Below are positions 24,833 through 33,699 of a stretch of DNA of 64,000 bases, one piece after another (position 1 is the first letter of the stretch; each line of letters opens with the position of its first letter). A program made the position numbers and the translations under genes. Origin of the DNA: Pseudomonadales bacterium. GTDB taxonomy: Bacteria > Pseudomonadota > Gammaproteobacteria > Pseudomonadales > Pseudohongiellaceae. The stretch is taken from assembly GCA_022827425.1 (NCBI GenBank), contig JAJDSZ010000090.1:39297-103296 (forward strand). Reading direction: 5' to 3'. Under the pieces are notes generated by a model that saw only the letters and a program-made list of their open reading frames with translations, was not told where the DNA came from and did not search any database.

Positions 24833-26982
24833 ACCGGCTGTTTGCAAGTCGCCACAGCTTGCCCATGATTTTCCAGGCCGAGGCCAATGAATGCGGCCTC
24901 GCCTGCCTGGCCATGGTGGTCAGTTACTACGGCCATACCACCGATATCCGCTCGATTCGGGAAACAAGCAAGCTGCCGGCATTCGGCGCTTCGCTAAAGC
25001 ACCTGACCCGGGCGGCGGCAGCGGCGGGGCTGAAGTCCCGTTCGCTGAAACTCGAACTCGATGACATTCCCCGCCTGAACACCCCTGCGATACTGCACTG
25101 GGACCTTGATCATTTCGTGGTGCTGAAGAAGTGCTCCCGGGGCAAGGTGGTGATTCACGACCCCGCCACCGGCATCCGCAAGTATCCCTTGCAGGAACTC
25201 GACGGGCACTTCACCGGCATTGCCGTGGAATTCAGCGCCGGCGGCGAGACCATCGCCGCCGAGCCCCCGCGCCGCCTGCGCTTGCGCGATCTGGTTCGCT
25301 TCTCCCACGGCATCGCCCGGGGGATGGCGCTGATCCTGCTGCTGTCGCTGCTGGTGCAGGCCTGCTCGCTGCTCAGTCCGCTGTATCTGCAACTCGTCAT
25401 CGATCAGGGGCTAGCCCGGGGCGATATGGACCTGGTACTCGCGGTCGCCATGCTGTTCGGCCTGCTCATGCTTGCCAGCATCGCCCTCGGCCATGTGCGT
25501 TCCCTGGTGACCATGCAGTTCGCGATCCGGCTGGGTTTCGAGATGGTTTCGGGCTTGTTCCAGCATCTCATCAGCCTTCCCCTGCGGTTCTTTGAAAGGC
25601 GCGAGATGGGTGATCTGGTGTCGCGCTTTTCCTCGGCGGGGAAGATCAGCGGCCTCATCTCCGGGGACATGATCACCGTGCTCGTGGATGGCCTGCTGTC
25701 GCTGCTTTCCCTGGCCCTGCTCTATATGTACTCGCCCATGCTGGCCACGATTTGCCTCTGCTTCGTGATCGTGGCGACCCTGATCAAGCTCGCTTCGCTG
25801 CCCGGGGAGAAACTGCGGCGGCAGGAATCCATCGTGCGGGCCGCGAAAAGCGAAAGCCGGCTCATGGAGAATGTCCGCTGGGCTTCTGTGGTCAAGAACT
25901 ACGCCATTGAAGACCAGCGCATAGCCGACTGGCAGAACCACTATGTCAATTCCGCCAACGCGGGCTATCACCTGGGCACCTTCCAGCTCTGGTTCGGCTC
26001 CGGCCAGGGCCTGCTGTTCGGGGTTGAGCAGATCCTCGTCATCTATCTCGGCGCCCAACTCATATCCGGCGGCGCGCTCACCATCGGGCAACTGATGGGC
26101 TTCATCTTTCTGAAACAGCATTTTTCGTCTTCGGTTCTGGCCATGCTGCCCAAGCTGGCGGAACTGCGGCTGATGCAACTTGACCTGGAGCGCATCGCCG
26201 ATATCGCCCTGGAGGAAGCCGAGGAAACCGATCCGCTGGGACAGTTTCCCCGCCGCGCCTTCTCCGGCAAAGTGCGCGGCGAAGGGGTTGGCTTCCGCTA
26301 TTCCGCCGACGAGCGACCGGTACTCGAGGCGCTGGACTTTCAGGTGGAGCCCGGCGAGATGCTGGTGATTACCGGGCCTTCGGGCTGCGGCAAATCCACC
26401 TTGCTGAAACTCGTCGCCGGCCTCGAACCGGCGGGCAGCGGCAATCTCTGGTTCGACGACACGCCCCTGCCCCGGCTCGGGCTGGCAAACCTGCGGGCGG
26501 GCGCCGCGGCGGTGCTGCACAACGACGGCCTGCTCGCCGGCGATATCGCCTACAACATCAATCTGGAAGAAGAGCCCTACAACCAGCAAAGGCTCGAAGA
26601 CGCCTGCCGCCGGGCCTGCATTCTCGAAGAAATCCTCTGCCTGCCGCTGGGCTTCAACACCCGGGTGGGGGAACTGGGCAACAGTCTGTCCGCCGGACAG
26701 GTGCAGCGGGTCCTGCTCGCCCGGGCGCTGTACAAGCGTCCCAAACTCCTGCTGCTCGACGAAAGCCTGGCCTGTCTCAGCGACACGGTTGCCCGGCGCA
26801 TTCTGGCCAACATCGCCGAGCTTCACATCGCCGTGATTCTCGTCACCCACAATCCGGCGCTGGCCCAACTCGGAACGAGTTCGATCCATCTGCCGGGCGC
26901 GCAACAGGCTGCTCCGGCCCAAGGGCTTGCGCCCCAGGAATTCGCGAAAGCGGAAATTCGCTATCGCCGCGATCCCGGCTGA
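24829..26982 (+). CDS. Peptidase-containing ABC exporter (C39 / PCAT)
   Basis: 717-aa fusion. Residues 1-140 form a C39 cysteine peptidase with Gln16, Cys22 (ANECGLACLAMV), His95 (LDHFVVLKK) and Asp111 (IHDPATG), all present, so it should cleave double-glycine leaders. Then a six-helix membrane domain and an ATPase: Walker A GPSGCGKST, signature LSAGQ, Walker B LLLLDES, H-loop VTHNP. The usual LSGGQ is LSAGQ. GTG start with AGGA upstream. The last 14 residues (EFAKAEIRYRRDPG) lie in a repeat and recur almost unchanged at the end of ParB. No precursor peptide gene is seen nearby. Confidence 0.92.
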   Translation: MNRLFASRHSLPMIFQAEANECGLACLAMVVSYYGHTTDIRSIRETSKLPAFGASLKHLTRAAAAAGLKSRSLKLELDDIPRLNTPAILHWDLDHFVVLKKCSRGKVVIHDPATGIRKYPLQELDGHFTGIAVEFSAGGETIAAEPPRRLRLRDLVRFSHGIARGMALILLLSLLVQACSLLSPLYLQLVIDQGLARGDMDLVLAVAMLFGLLMLASIALGHVRSLVTMQFAIRLGFEMVSGLFQHLISLPLRFFERREMGDLVSRFSSAGKISGLISGDMITVLVDGLLSLLSLALLYMYSPMLATICLCFVIVATLIKLASLPGEKLRRQESIVRAAKSESRLMENVRWASVVKNYAIEDQRIADWQNHYVNSANAGYHLGTFQLWFGSGQGLLFGVEQILVIYLGAQLISGGALTIGQLMGFIFLKQHFSSSVLAMLPKLAELRLMQLDLERIADIALEEAEETDPLGQFPRRAFSGKVRGEGVGFRYSADERPVLEALDFQVEPGEMLVITGPSGCGKSTLLKLVAGLEPAGSGNLWFDDTPLPRLGLANLRAGAAAVLHNDGLLAGDIAYNINLEEEPYNQQRLEDACRRACILEEILCLPLGFNTRVGELGNSLSAGQVQRVLLARALYKRPKLLLLDESLACLSDTVARRILANIAELHIAVILVTHNPALAQLGTSSIHLPGAQQAAPAQGLAPQEFAKAEIRYRRDPG

Positions 26983-27083
26983 TCGATCAAGGCGAGTATT
27001 GATGGATATGCAACGAAATCGAGCGGCCAGAGGCGTGGATCAGAGCGGATTTGCAGCCGTGAATTCCTACGGCGCAGGCTCCC
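26935..27083. repeat. Family A repeat pair around the end of the C39 exporter gene
   Basis: 26935-26999 (GGAATTCGCGAAAGCGG, AATTCGCTATCGCCGCG, then CTGATCGATCAAGGCGAG) matches 60857-60920 closely. An inverted partner, GAATTCCTACGGCGCAGGCTCC, lies at 27061-27082. The exporter stop codon is inside the first. A 29-codon frame from 27002 between them is probably chance. Confidence 0.7.
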
Positions 27084-27107
27084 GACCATAATTTTTCAGG
27101 AAAGCAC

Positions 27108-27758
27108 ATGCCCCCGTCAAAACTGCCCCACACCGCCGGTCGCGCCTGGTTCGTGGTCAATCGCGCCAAGGCGGAAGGCCCGGCGTTCTTTGATGACGCC
27201 TGCCTCAACTTCTTTCAGCTCAGGCTGCTCAACAGCCTCCGGGTTTTCCATGTGCGCCTGCACGCCTATGTGCTGCTGCCCACCGAGGCCTGGCTGCTGC
27301 TTTCGCCGGACTTGCCCAAAAGCCTGTTTTCCCTGCTGGACTACGTCAATGGCTGTTATTCCGAATATTTCAATGAGCGATTCGGGCGCCATGGCGCGGT
27401 GTTTCCGAACCGGCCCTCCCTGGCCATCATCGACAGCGCCGGGTTGTTGCTGGAATGTCAGCAGATGATGGAACGCTGGCCCCTGGCCCACGGCGGCGCG
27501 AGTCATCCCGGCCTATACGCCTGGTCGAGCTACAACTTCAATGCCTTTGGCGGCGGCTCGCGGTTTCTCAGCCGGCATCCGTTTTTCCGGGAATACCTCG
27601 CCAGCGGCGTCGATGCCTTGCAGCGTTATCGGGAAGTCATTGCCGGGCCGGTGGACCCGGTTCGGCGGGCGAGGCTCGAGCAGCGCCTGTTCCCGACCGG
27701 CTGCTATTCCGACAGTTGCCGGAAATTGCGAATTGACACCGCCCCGCAATGTGACTAG
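27108..27758 (+). CDS. Y1-transposase-like (RAYT-related) protein lacking catalytic residues
   Basis: 216-aa intact frame with AGGAAAG before ATG. The order of motifs follows IS200-like/RAYT Y1 transposases: FHVRLHAYVLLP..., LLLSPDLPKSLFSLLDYVNGCY, FNERFGRHGAVFPNRPSLAIIDS, LYAWSSYNFNAFGG and LSRHPFFREYL. At the HUH position, normally PNHVHLL, it reads PTEAWLL (about residues 58-64). Where YIELNPVRAG is expected it reads QMMERWPLAHGG. So both metal-binding histidines and the nucleophilic tyrosine appear lost while the fold is kept, suggesting a non-catalytic derivative. Confidence 0.65.
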   Translation: MPPSKLPHTAGRAWFVVNRAKAEGPAFFDDACLNFFQLRLLNSLRVFHVRLHAYVLLPTEAWLLLSPDLPKSLFSLLDYVNGCYSEYFNERFGRHGAVFPNRPSLAIIDSAGLLLECQQMMERWPLAHGGASHPGLYAWSSYNFNAFGGGSRFLSRHPFFREYLASGVDALQRYREVIAGPVDPVRRARLEQRLFPTGCYSDSCRKLRIDTAPQCD

Positions 27759-27788
27759 CCTGCCGGAAAGCGCCAGGAGAGACTCAAC

Positions 27789-28808
27789 ATGGCCGAAAAA
27801 ACGTTTGTCCTCATGGTCTTGGCCGCCCTTGGGACGGGCGCCGCCGCCCAGCAATACGAGACGCCGCAGACCGAATGGGGCGTTCCCGATTTGCAAGGCG
27901 TCTGGAAGCACGCCACCGTCATGCCTTTCGAGCGCCCCGAGTCGCTGGGGGACCGGCAGACCTACACCGAGGAAGAAGTGCTGGCGCTGGAGCGTCAGGT
28001 GCAGCAGCGGTTCGACGCGGACAATGAACCGCTGGACCCCGACCGGCCGCCGCCGGAAGTCGCCGAGTCCCTGCCTCCCATCGGCAATTACGACCTGTTC
28101 TGGCGCGATGACGCCCAGTTCCTGCCGACGATCAACGGCGAATTCCGCACTTCAGCGATTATCGAGCCCGCCAATGGCCGCATGCCCGAAGTGCTGCCCG
28201 GCGCCCGGCAACGCCTGCTTGCTGCCCGGGGCGGGCGCAGCGGCCGCAGCAACGACGGTCCCGAGGGCAGGGGGCTTGGCGAGCGCTGCCTGGTGGGTTT
28301 CGGCAATCTGTCCGGGCCGGTGATGAGCCCGGTGATCTACAACAGCCACCTGCAGTTCGTGCAATCCCCCGGCTATGTGGCCATTGTGGCGGAAATGGTG
28401 CACGATGTCCGCATCATCAAGATCACCGACGAGCGCAACCCGGCCGGCGCCGCCCACCGCAAGTGGATGGGAGATTCCATCGGTCGCTGGGAAGGCGGCA
28501 CCCTGTTGGTGGAAACCCGCTACTTCAACGGCTGGCACAGCCTGCGCGGGCTGCCGGTGGACGGCGTCACCATTACCGAGACTTTCCGCCGCGAGACCGA
28601 CTACAAGCTGATTTATGGCTTCCGGGTCAACGACCCGACGGTGTTCAGCGCAGAATTCTACGGAGAATATCCGCTGTCGCGAATCGATGAGCCGATTTAC
28701 GAATACGCCTGCCACGAAGGCAACTACGGCATGTTCGGCATTCTCCAGGGCGCCAGGCGGCTTGAAGTCATGCCGGAGCTGGAAACCGGCGGCGAAAGCG
28801 CCCGCTAG
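27789..28808 (+). CDS. Secreted protein of unknown function
   Basis: 339 aa with a signal peptide (FVLMVLAALGTGAAA|QQ) and AGGAGAG seven bases before ATG. It has WGVPDLQGVWKH near the mature N-terminus, and a conserved-looking C-terminal part: GRWEGGTLLVETRYFNGW and YEYACHEGNYGM. Similar secreted proteins of unknown role are frequent in environmental proteobacteria and acidobacteria. No catalytic motif is evident. It follows the Y1-like gene by 30 bases and may share its transcript. Confidence 0.7.
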   Translation: MAEKTFVLMVLAALGTGAAAQQYETPQTEWGVPDLQGVWKHATVMPFERPESLGDRQTYTEEEVLALERQVQQRFDADNEPLDPDRPPPEVAESLPPIGNYDLFWRDDAQFLPTINGEFRTSAIIEPANGRMPEVLPGARQRLLAARGGRSGRSNDGPEGRGLGERCLVGFGNLSGPVMSPVIYNSHLQFVQSPGYVAIVAEMVHDVRIIKITDERNPAGAAHRKWMGDSIGRWEGGTLLVETRYFNGWHSLRGLPVDGVTITETFRRETDYKLIYGFRVNDPTVFSAEFYGEYPLSRIDEPIYEYACHEGNYGMFGILQGARRLEVMPELETGGESAR

Positions 28809-28815
28809 GAGCCTG

Positions 28816-28858
28816 GATGTCATTCCGCGCGGAGCGAAGCGCAGTCGCGGAATCTCCC
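28816..28858. repeat. Family B palindromic repeat
   Basis: GTCATTCCGCGCGGAGCGAA, GCGCAGTCGCGGAATCTC. Fills the gap between two convergent genes; the ATTCCGCG/CGCGGAAT arms can form a hairpin, so a terminator role is possible. Confidence 0.6.
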
Positions 28859-28866
28859 GCAGGCCG

Positions 28867-31044
28867 CTACTCCCTCGCCGACTGCTTCTTCGCCAAGCGG
28901 ACCCGGTGCAGGGCGGGCTCCGTGTAGCCGTTGGGCTCCCGGACGCCCTGGAAGATCAGGTCGCGGGCCGCCTGGAAAGCGAAGGAGCCCGCCGGATTCG
29001 AGGCCATGGGATCGTACAGCGGGTCCGCGGCATTCTGGCCGTCCACCACCGCCGCCATTCGCAGCAGCGATTCCTCCACCTGCTCTTCCCGGCACAGCCC
29101 GTGATGCAGCCAGTTGGCCACGTACTGGCTCGAAATCCGCAGGGTGGCGCGGTCTTCCATCAACGCCACATGGTCGATATTGGGCACCTTGGAACAGCCC
29201 ACTCCCTGATCGATCCAGCGCACCACATAGCCGAGAATCCCCTGGATATTGTTGTCGAGTTCCCGCTGGATGCGTTCCGCGCCCAGGGAGGCCGGGTCCG
29301 GAATCAGGGGAACCGCCAGCAGGTCGGCCATGGCCACCGGCGCCCGCTTGCGCAACTCCCGCTGCACGGTGAAAACGTCCACCCTGTGGTAGTGCATGGC
29401 GTGCAGCACCGCAGCGGTGGGCGAGGGCACCCAGGCGGTATTGGCCCCCGCCAGGGGGTGGGCGACTTTCTGCTCCACCATGGCCGCCATCAGGTCGGGC
29501 ATGGGCCACATGCCCTTGCCGATCTGGGCCCGGCCCGGCAAGCCGCAGGCAAGCCCGGTATTGACATTGTGATCCTCGTAGGCGGCAATCCAGGTGGAGG
29601 CGCGCATTTCGTCCCTGGGCAGCATGGCGCCGCCGTGCATGCCGGTGTGGATTTCGTCGCCGGTGCGGTCGAGAAAGCCGGTATTGATGAAGACCACCCG
29701 GTCCCGGGCTTCCAGGATGCAGCGCTTGAGATTGACCGTGGTGCGCCGTTCCTCATCCATGATGCCCACCTTGATCGTCAGTGGCTCAAGCCCGAGCAGT
29801 TCCTCCACCGCGGCGAACAACTGGCAACTGAAGCGCACTTCGTCCGGCCCGTGCATTTTCGGCTTGACAATATAGATGCTGCCGCTGCGCGAATTGCCGA
29901 GGCGGTTGCGGCCTGCGATATCGACACAGGCCACCGCGGAAGTCATCACCGCATCCATGACGCCTTCGAATACCTGCCGCCCGCGGCTGTCGTGGATGGC
30001 GTTGTTGCGCATCAGATGACCCACATTGCGCACCAGCAGCAGGCTGCGGCCGGGCAGGCGCAGGGCTTCGCCGGCGGGGCTGAGGTATTCCCGGTCCTCT
30101 GCCAGGGTGCGGGTCATGGGGGCGCCGTCCTTGATGAAGGTTTCCGCCAGGTCGCCCCGCATGAGGCCGAGCCAGTTGCGGTAGATTTCGGTCTTGTCCG
30201 CGGCGTCCACGGCGGCGACGCTGTCCTCGCAGTCCTGAATCGTGGTGATCGCCGCCTCCAGCACCACATCGCTGATGCCGGCCGGGTCCCCGGCGCCGAC
30301 CTCGGAGCCGCGGTCGATACGGATTTCGATATGCAGGCCATGGTTGACCAGCAGCACTGCCGATGGCGCTGCCGCGCTTCCCTGGTAGCCCGCAAACCGG
30401 GCCGGGTCTTGCAGGCCGTGGGCGCTGTCCCTGCCTTGCGCCACCAGGGCGCCGCCTTCAATGCGGTACTGCTCCACATTCGCATGGCTTGCGCCTTGCA
30501 GGGGACAGATCTCATCGAGCAGAGCCCGCACATGGTCGATGACCCGCCGACCCCGCACCGGGTTGTAACCGCCGGCGCGTCCGGCGCCGTCGTCCCCGGG
30601 AATGACATCGCTGCCGTAGAGGGCGTCGTAAAGCGAGCCCCAGCGAGCATTGGCGGCATTGATGGCGAAGCGGGCATTCTTCACCGGCACCACTAGCTGG
30701 GGGCCGGCGATCGAGGCGATTTCCGAGTCAACCCCGGTGGTGGAAATGGTGAAATCTTCGGGCTCCTCCTGCAAATAGCCGATTTCGCGCAGAAAAGCCT
30801 CATAGGCGTCGCGGTCGTAATCCGGCCCTTGATTCTGGTGATGCCAGTCGTCGATCTGCTGTTGCAGGCGGTCGCGCTCGGCGAGCAGTTCTTCATTGCG
30901 GGGAACGAATTCGTCGATGAGGCCTTCAAAACCGGACCAGAATTCCGCCTGCCCGAGGCCGATTTCCGGCAACAGCTCCCCGTTGACGAAAGTAGCCAGT
31001 TCCGCGGCGACCCGCAGCCCGCCCGTCTCGAAATCTTCAGTCAT
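28867..31044 (-). CDS. glcB: Malate synthase G
   Basis: 725-aa glyoxylate-bypass enzyme condensing glyoxylate and acetyl-CoA to malate, monomeric G type by length. Landmarks: [76 protein letters not shown] and [17 protein letters not shown] at 31044 with AGGAAAA upstream is preferred over 31092. The companion isocitrate lyase is not in the window. It allows growth on acetate or glycolate. Confidence 0.96.
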   Translation of the reverse strand: MTEDFETGGLRVAAELATFVNGELLPEIGLGQAEFWSGFEGLIDEFVPRNEELLAERDRLQQQIDDWHHQNQGPDYDRDAYEAFLREIGYLQEEPEDFTISTTGVDSEIASIAGPQLVVPVKNARFAINAANARWGSLYDALYGSDVIPGDDGAGRAGGYNPVRGRRVIDHVRALLDEICPLQGASHANVEQYRIEGGALVAQGRDSAHGLQDPARFAGYQGSAAAPSAVLLVNHGLHIEIRIDRGSEVGAGDPAGISDVVLEAAITTIQDCEDSVAAVDAADKTEIYRNWLGLMRGDLAETFIKDGAPMTRTLAEDREYLSPAGEALRLPGRSLLLVRNVGHLMRNNAIHDSRGRQVFEGVMDAVMTSAVACVDIAGRNRLGNSRSGSIYIVKPKMHGPDEVRFSCQLFAAVEELLGLEPLTIKVGIMDEERRTTVNLKRCILEARDRVVFINTGFLDRTGDEIHTGMHGGAMLPRDEMRASTWIAAYEDHNVNTGLACGLPGRAQIGKGMWPMPDLMAAMVEQKVAHPLAGANTAWVPSPTAAVLHAMHYHRVDVFTVQRELRKRAPVAMADLLAVPLIPDPASLGAERIQRELDNNIQGILGYVVRWIDQGVGCSKVPNIDHVALMEDRATLRISSQYVANWLHHGLCREEQVEESLLRMAAVVDGQNAADPLYDPMASNPAGSFAFQAARDLIFQGVREPNGYTEPALHRVRLAKKQSARE

Positions 31045-31096
31045 GGCTTCAGTTTTCCTGAGTTTCCAGCAATTCTCATTTTGGCGCCCCAACCCT

Positions 31097-31142
31097 CATG
31101 TCATTCTGCGCGAAGCGAAGCGTAGTCGCAGAATCTCATCGG
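31097..31142. repeat. Family B palindromic repeat, longest form
   Basis: GTCATTCTGCGCGAAGCGAA, GCGTAGTCGCAGAATCTC, followed by ATCGGTGG. The ATTCTGCG and CGCAGAAT arms pair perfectly. It lies between glcB and the next gene, on the promoter side of both. Confidence 0.65.
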
Positions 31143-31225
31143 TGGGGTAATTTGCCAATTTGTCCTCGACGGCCCAGTCGCCGGGCGTATAATAGCGGGA
31201 TTGACGGCGCCCTGGAGGAAGCCCC

Positions 31226-31687
31226 ATGAGCCGCCTTGCCCTGATTGCCAGTTGCCTTGCCCTGATTGCGGTTGCCCTGCCGTCACAAGAGGCGGATGGC
31301 CAGATTGATATCGACGCCCTGTCCGTGCCGCAACTGCGTGGCGAAATCGACAAAATCGAAAAGGAAGTCTACCGGGTTTTCAATCTTCGCACCGGGGACG
31401 AGTCGCTGCATGTAATCTGCCACCGCTACACCCCCACCGGCTCGAATATTTCCCGGGAAGCCTGCGAGCCGAACTTCCTGATCGAGGCCCGGGCCAACAA
31501 TGCCAGGAATTACCAGGACGGCACCGATGAGCTGCTCGACACCGAGGGCCTGCTCGCCGAAACCAATTCCGACTTCCGCAGGTTCAACGAAGCCATGGCA
31601 GCCCTGAGCGAAGAATACGACTACTTCCGCGAACTGAGCATCATCCTGTCCATGCTGCGCGGCCGCATGGAAGAATTGCAGAATTAG
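31226..31687 (+). CDS. Small secreted protein of unknown function
   Basis: 153 aa; signal peptide LALIASCLALIAVALPSQEADG; GGAGGAAG before ATG. The mature part is helical and acidic, with IDKIEKEVYRVFNLRTGDESLHVICHRY and two cysteines (VICHRY, REACEP) that could form a disulfide. A TATAAT box lies about 30 bases upstream of the start codon. I do not recognise the family. Confidence 0.7.
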   Translation: MSRLALIASCLALIAVALPSQEADGQIDIDALSVPQLRGEIDKIEKEVYRVFNLRTGDESLHVICHRYTPTGSNISREACEPNFLIEARANNARNYQDGTDELLDTEGLLAETNSDFRRFNEAMAALSEEYDYFRELSIILSMLRGRMEELQN

Positions 31688-31695
31688 GGGTCTCC

Positions 31696-31732
31696 CGATT
31701 TCTGCGCGGAGTGAGGCGCAGTCGCAGCATGA
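31696..31732. repeat. Family B repeat, divergent copy
   Basis: GATTTCTGCGCGGAGTGAGG, CGCAGTCGCAGCATG. Lies between convergent genes. Confidence 0.5.
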
Positions 31733-31771
31733 AGGTAAAGGGAGCGCGCAGCACCGACGGAGAATTGCCGA

Positions 31772-33040
31772 TTATTCGGCGGGCAGGGAAACCGGCAATT
31801 CCGCGGTAATCAGCGCAGCGCGGTCCAGTGACCGCCGCGCGTGGCGCAGCAGCATTGCGGCATCCTGGGCGACGATTTCCGAATGGACGATTTCGCCATT
31901 CACGCTCACACTCACCGGCTGGCTGAAATCCACCTCTTCCGGGTTCAACAGCAGACTGAATCCCGCCACCGCGGTGGCTTCCACCTCGAAGTGGTTGCCC
32001 AGCCGCTCGACCTTGACCACCGCCGGGAAATCGGGGTTTGCCATTTCGTCGATTCGCAGCCAGAGATTGCGGTTGTAGCGGTCCACCCGGTCCGCCACCC
32101 ACTGCAAGCGCTCGGGGAACGGGTCCCTGGGATTTTCCGCCTTGAACCGTTCGATGGCCGGGGTTTCCCCGGGCAGCCAGGCCGTATTGTGGCCGCCGTC
32201 CTCTATCACCCGGAATACGTGCTCCACCCCGGCCTCTTCCAGCACCTCCACGAATGATTGCAGCGAAGCCGCGGGATACAGCCGATCGACCTCGCCATTG
32301 ACGATATACAGCGGTTTGGCGGTGAGGTTCTCAAAATACAGCCGGTAGTTGACACCGCCGGACGGGTTCCGCAAAACCCCGGGGTGGCCGATGTAGGGCA
32401 GGAAAGCCGCCCACTCGCCGGGCTGCTTGAAAGCGAAGAAGTAGGCGCCGGTGCCGCCATCGGAAATGCCGGTCATGGTGACGCGGTTATCGTCGATGTT
32501 GTAGCGGCGTTTCACTTCCCGCAGGATGGCGGGCAGATTGTCGGCCTGGTTGTCGTGCCACCAGAAGGCTTCGCGCCAGGAGGCGGGCACCACGAAGATG
32601 CGGTCTTGCTGTTGCAGATTGTCCAGTCCCGAGCGCCACCAGTCTCCCCCAGGGCCCCACTCGGGACGCGACACGCCGCCATGGAGCATGAATTCCACCG
32701 GGTAGGAAATGGCCGGGTCGTAGGAATCCGGCGCTACCACGGCATAGCGGTATAGCAAGCCATCGGCGCCGGTGCGGGACGCTTCCCAGGCGCCGGTAGC
32801 CACTCCAGCAGACCAGTCCGGGCCTTGCCGCAGCCATTGGTACAGGGTTTCCACATCATCCGCGGCGGCGAGCAGGGCCTGTTCGGCGGCGCTCTGCTCC
32901 ACTGCGCTGTCGGCCCGCCAGAATGCGGTAACCAGTTCCCGACTGCTGTTTTCCCCGGCCAGACCGCTGCTGGCGGCGAGCAGCAGCAATGCCGCCGGCA
33001 ACACCGGGACAGATGCGATCTTGCGGATGGATAGACCCAT
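31772..33040 (-). CDS. Secreted alpha/beta hydrolase (esterase/peptidase-like)
   Basis: 422 aa with a signal peptide (VLPAALLLLAASSGLA|GE). Serine-hydrolase features: FMLHGGVSRPEWGPGG before the nucleophile, TGISDGGTGAYFFAF (GxSxG), Asp in YIVNGEVDRLYPA and His in IEDGGHNTAWLPG. This resembles feruloyl-esterase, PHB-depolymerase or S9-like secreted enzymes; the C-terminal about 100 residues look like a beta-sandwich. GGGGAC precedes ATG. Substrate cannot be deduced. Confidence 0.75.
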   Translation of the reverse strand: MGLSIRKIASVPVLPAALLLLAASSGLAGENSSRELVTAFWRADSAVEQSAAEQALLAAADDVETLYQWLRQGPDWSAGVATGAWEASRTGADGLLYRYAVVAPDSYDPAISYPVEFMLHGGVSRPEWGPGGDWWRSGLDNLQQQDRIFVVPASWREAFWWHDNQADNLPAILREVKRRYNIDDNRVTMTGISDGGTGAYFFAFKQPGEWAAFLPYIGHPGVLRNPSGGVNYRLYFENLTAKPLYIVNGEVDRLYPAASLQSFVEVLEEAGVEHVFRVIEDGGHNTAWLPGETPAIERFKAENPRDPFPERLQWVADRVDRYNRNLWLRIDEMANPDFPAVVKVERLGNHFEVEATAVAGFSLLLNPEEVDFSQPVSVSVNGEIVHSEIVAQDAAMLLRHARRSLDRAALITAELPVSLPAE

Positions 33041-33074
33041 GCTGAAAGTCCCCTTTCAAAGCCGGTCAGTCCGC

Positions 33075-33446
33075 TTACACCGAGTCGTTGAAGATGAAGT
33101 CCGAGACATCGAGATCTTCCAGGGCGAAAGTCTACAGGATGATCGTGCAGCCATCGCTGCCGGTCAGGTCGATAACCACATCGGCGCCGTCCTGCATGGC
33201 CGTATAATCGCCAAGCGTCGAGACGTTGCCGAAAGCACTCAGGTCGATCTTGTCGATGCCATTGTTGAAATCCTTGATCGTGCCGTTGCCGTGGCCCGCG
33301 GCGAAAACGAACGTGTCGGCGCCCGGGGTATCGCAACGGTCGCCCCAGAGCGTGTCATCGCCCGACCCCTGGGTGAAGACAAAAGTATCCGCTCCCCCGG
33401 TGCCATTGAGGACTTCGTCATTGCCTGTGCCAGTGATTCTCGCCAT
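33075..33446 (-). pseudogene. RTX-type calcium-binding protein with in-frame TAG before its C-terminal tail
   Basis: Starts MARITGTGNDEVLNGTGG with GGAG before ATG at 33446. RTX nonapeptide repeats (GTGGADTFVF, GSGDDTLWG, GADTFVFAAGHGNG) are followed by the usual IKDFNNGIDKIDLSAFG. A TAG at 33132-33134 stops it after GCTIIL, but the same frame continues TFALEDLDVSDFIFNDSV to TAA at 33075. That tail is what ends type I-secreted RTX proteins. A single GAG-to-TAG change explains the interruption. Confidence 0.7.
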
Positions 33447-33544
33447 ATCAGCCACTCCTCCCGCGCTCGCCACGGGCCGCAAATCCGCAATCAGTGTGGC
33501 TCATTTTGCCGCCCATTCCATCCCGAATCCAGGACATTTTTCCT

Positions 33545-33548
33545 CTAG
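33545..33548 (+). repeat. Target-site duplication CTAG (left) of MITE copy 1
   Basis: CTAG, repeated at 33700-33703 after the element. Confidence 0.6.
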
Positions 33549-33699
33549 GGAAGCTCTGATTAAGTCAGAGCTTCCCTGCGGCACATGGAAGTGCCGCCGA
33601 ATTCGATGGCGTAAGCCATTGAATTCGGGAGCAAAACAAAACCATGCTTTTGCTTTGCGATAATGAAAACCTCCACGGATGGAGTTTTTCAGAGAATAC
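33549..33699. mobile_element. Multi-hairpin MITE-like element, copy 1
   Basis: 151 bp made of four stem-loops in a row: GGAAGCTCTGA/TCAGAGCTTCC, GAATTC-ATGGC/GCCAT-GAATTC, CAAAAC..GCTTTTGCTTTG, and AACTCCA/TGGAGTT with a T run. Begins GGAAGCTCTGAT, ends CTCTGA in inverse. CTAG flanks both sides. Near-identical to 35233-35454 apart from a 70-bp insert in that copy. No coding capacity, so it would need a transposase in trans. Confidence 0.75.

Noticed and set aside
25411..26922. 503-codon minus-strand frame opposite the C39 exporter
   Set aside because: Shadow translation rich in Gln, His and Arg.
27002..27091. 29-codon frame after the exporter as a possible precursor peptide
   Set aside because: It lies between two arms of a repeat, lacks a GG leader and has no clear ribosome binding site.
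28615..30696. 693-codon plus-strand frame opposite glcB
   Set aside because: Malate synthase G on the other strand is certain; the long open frame is a codon-bias effect.
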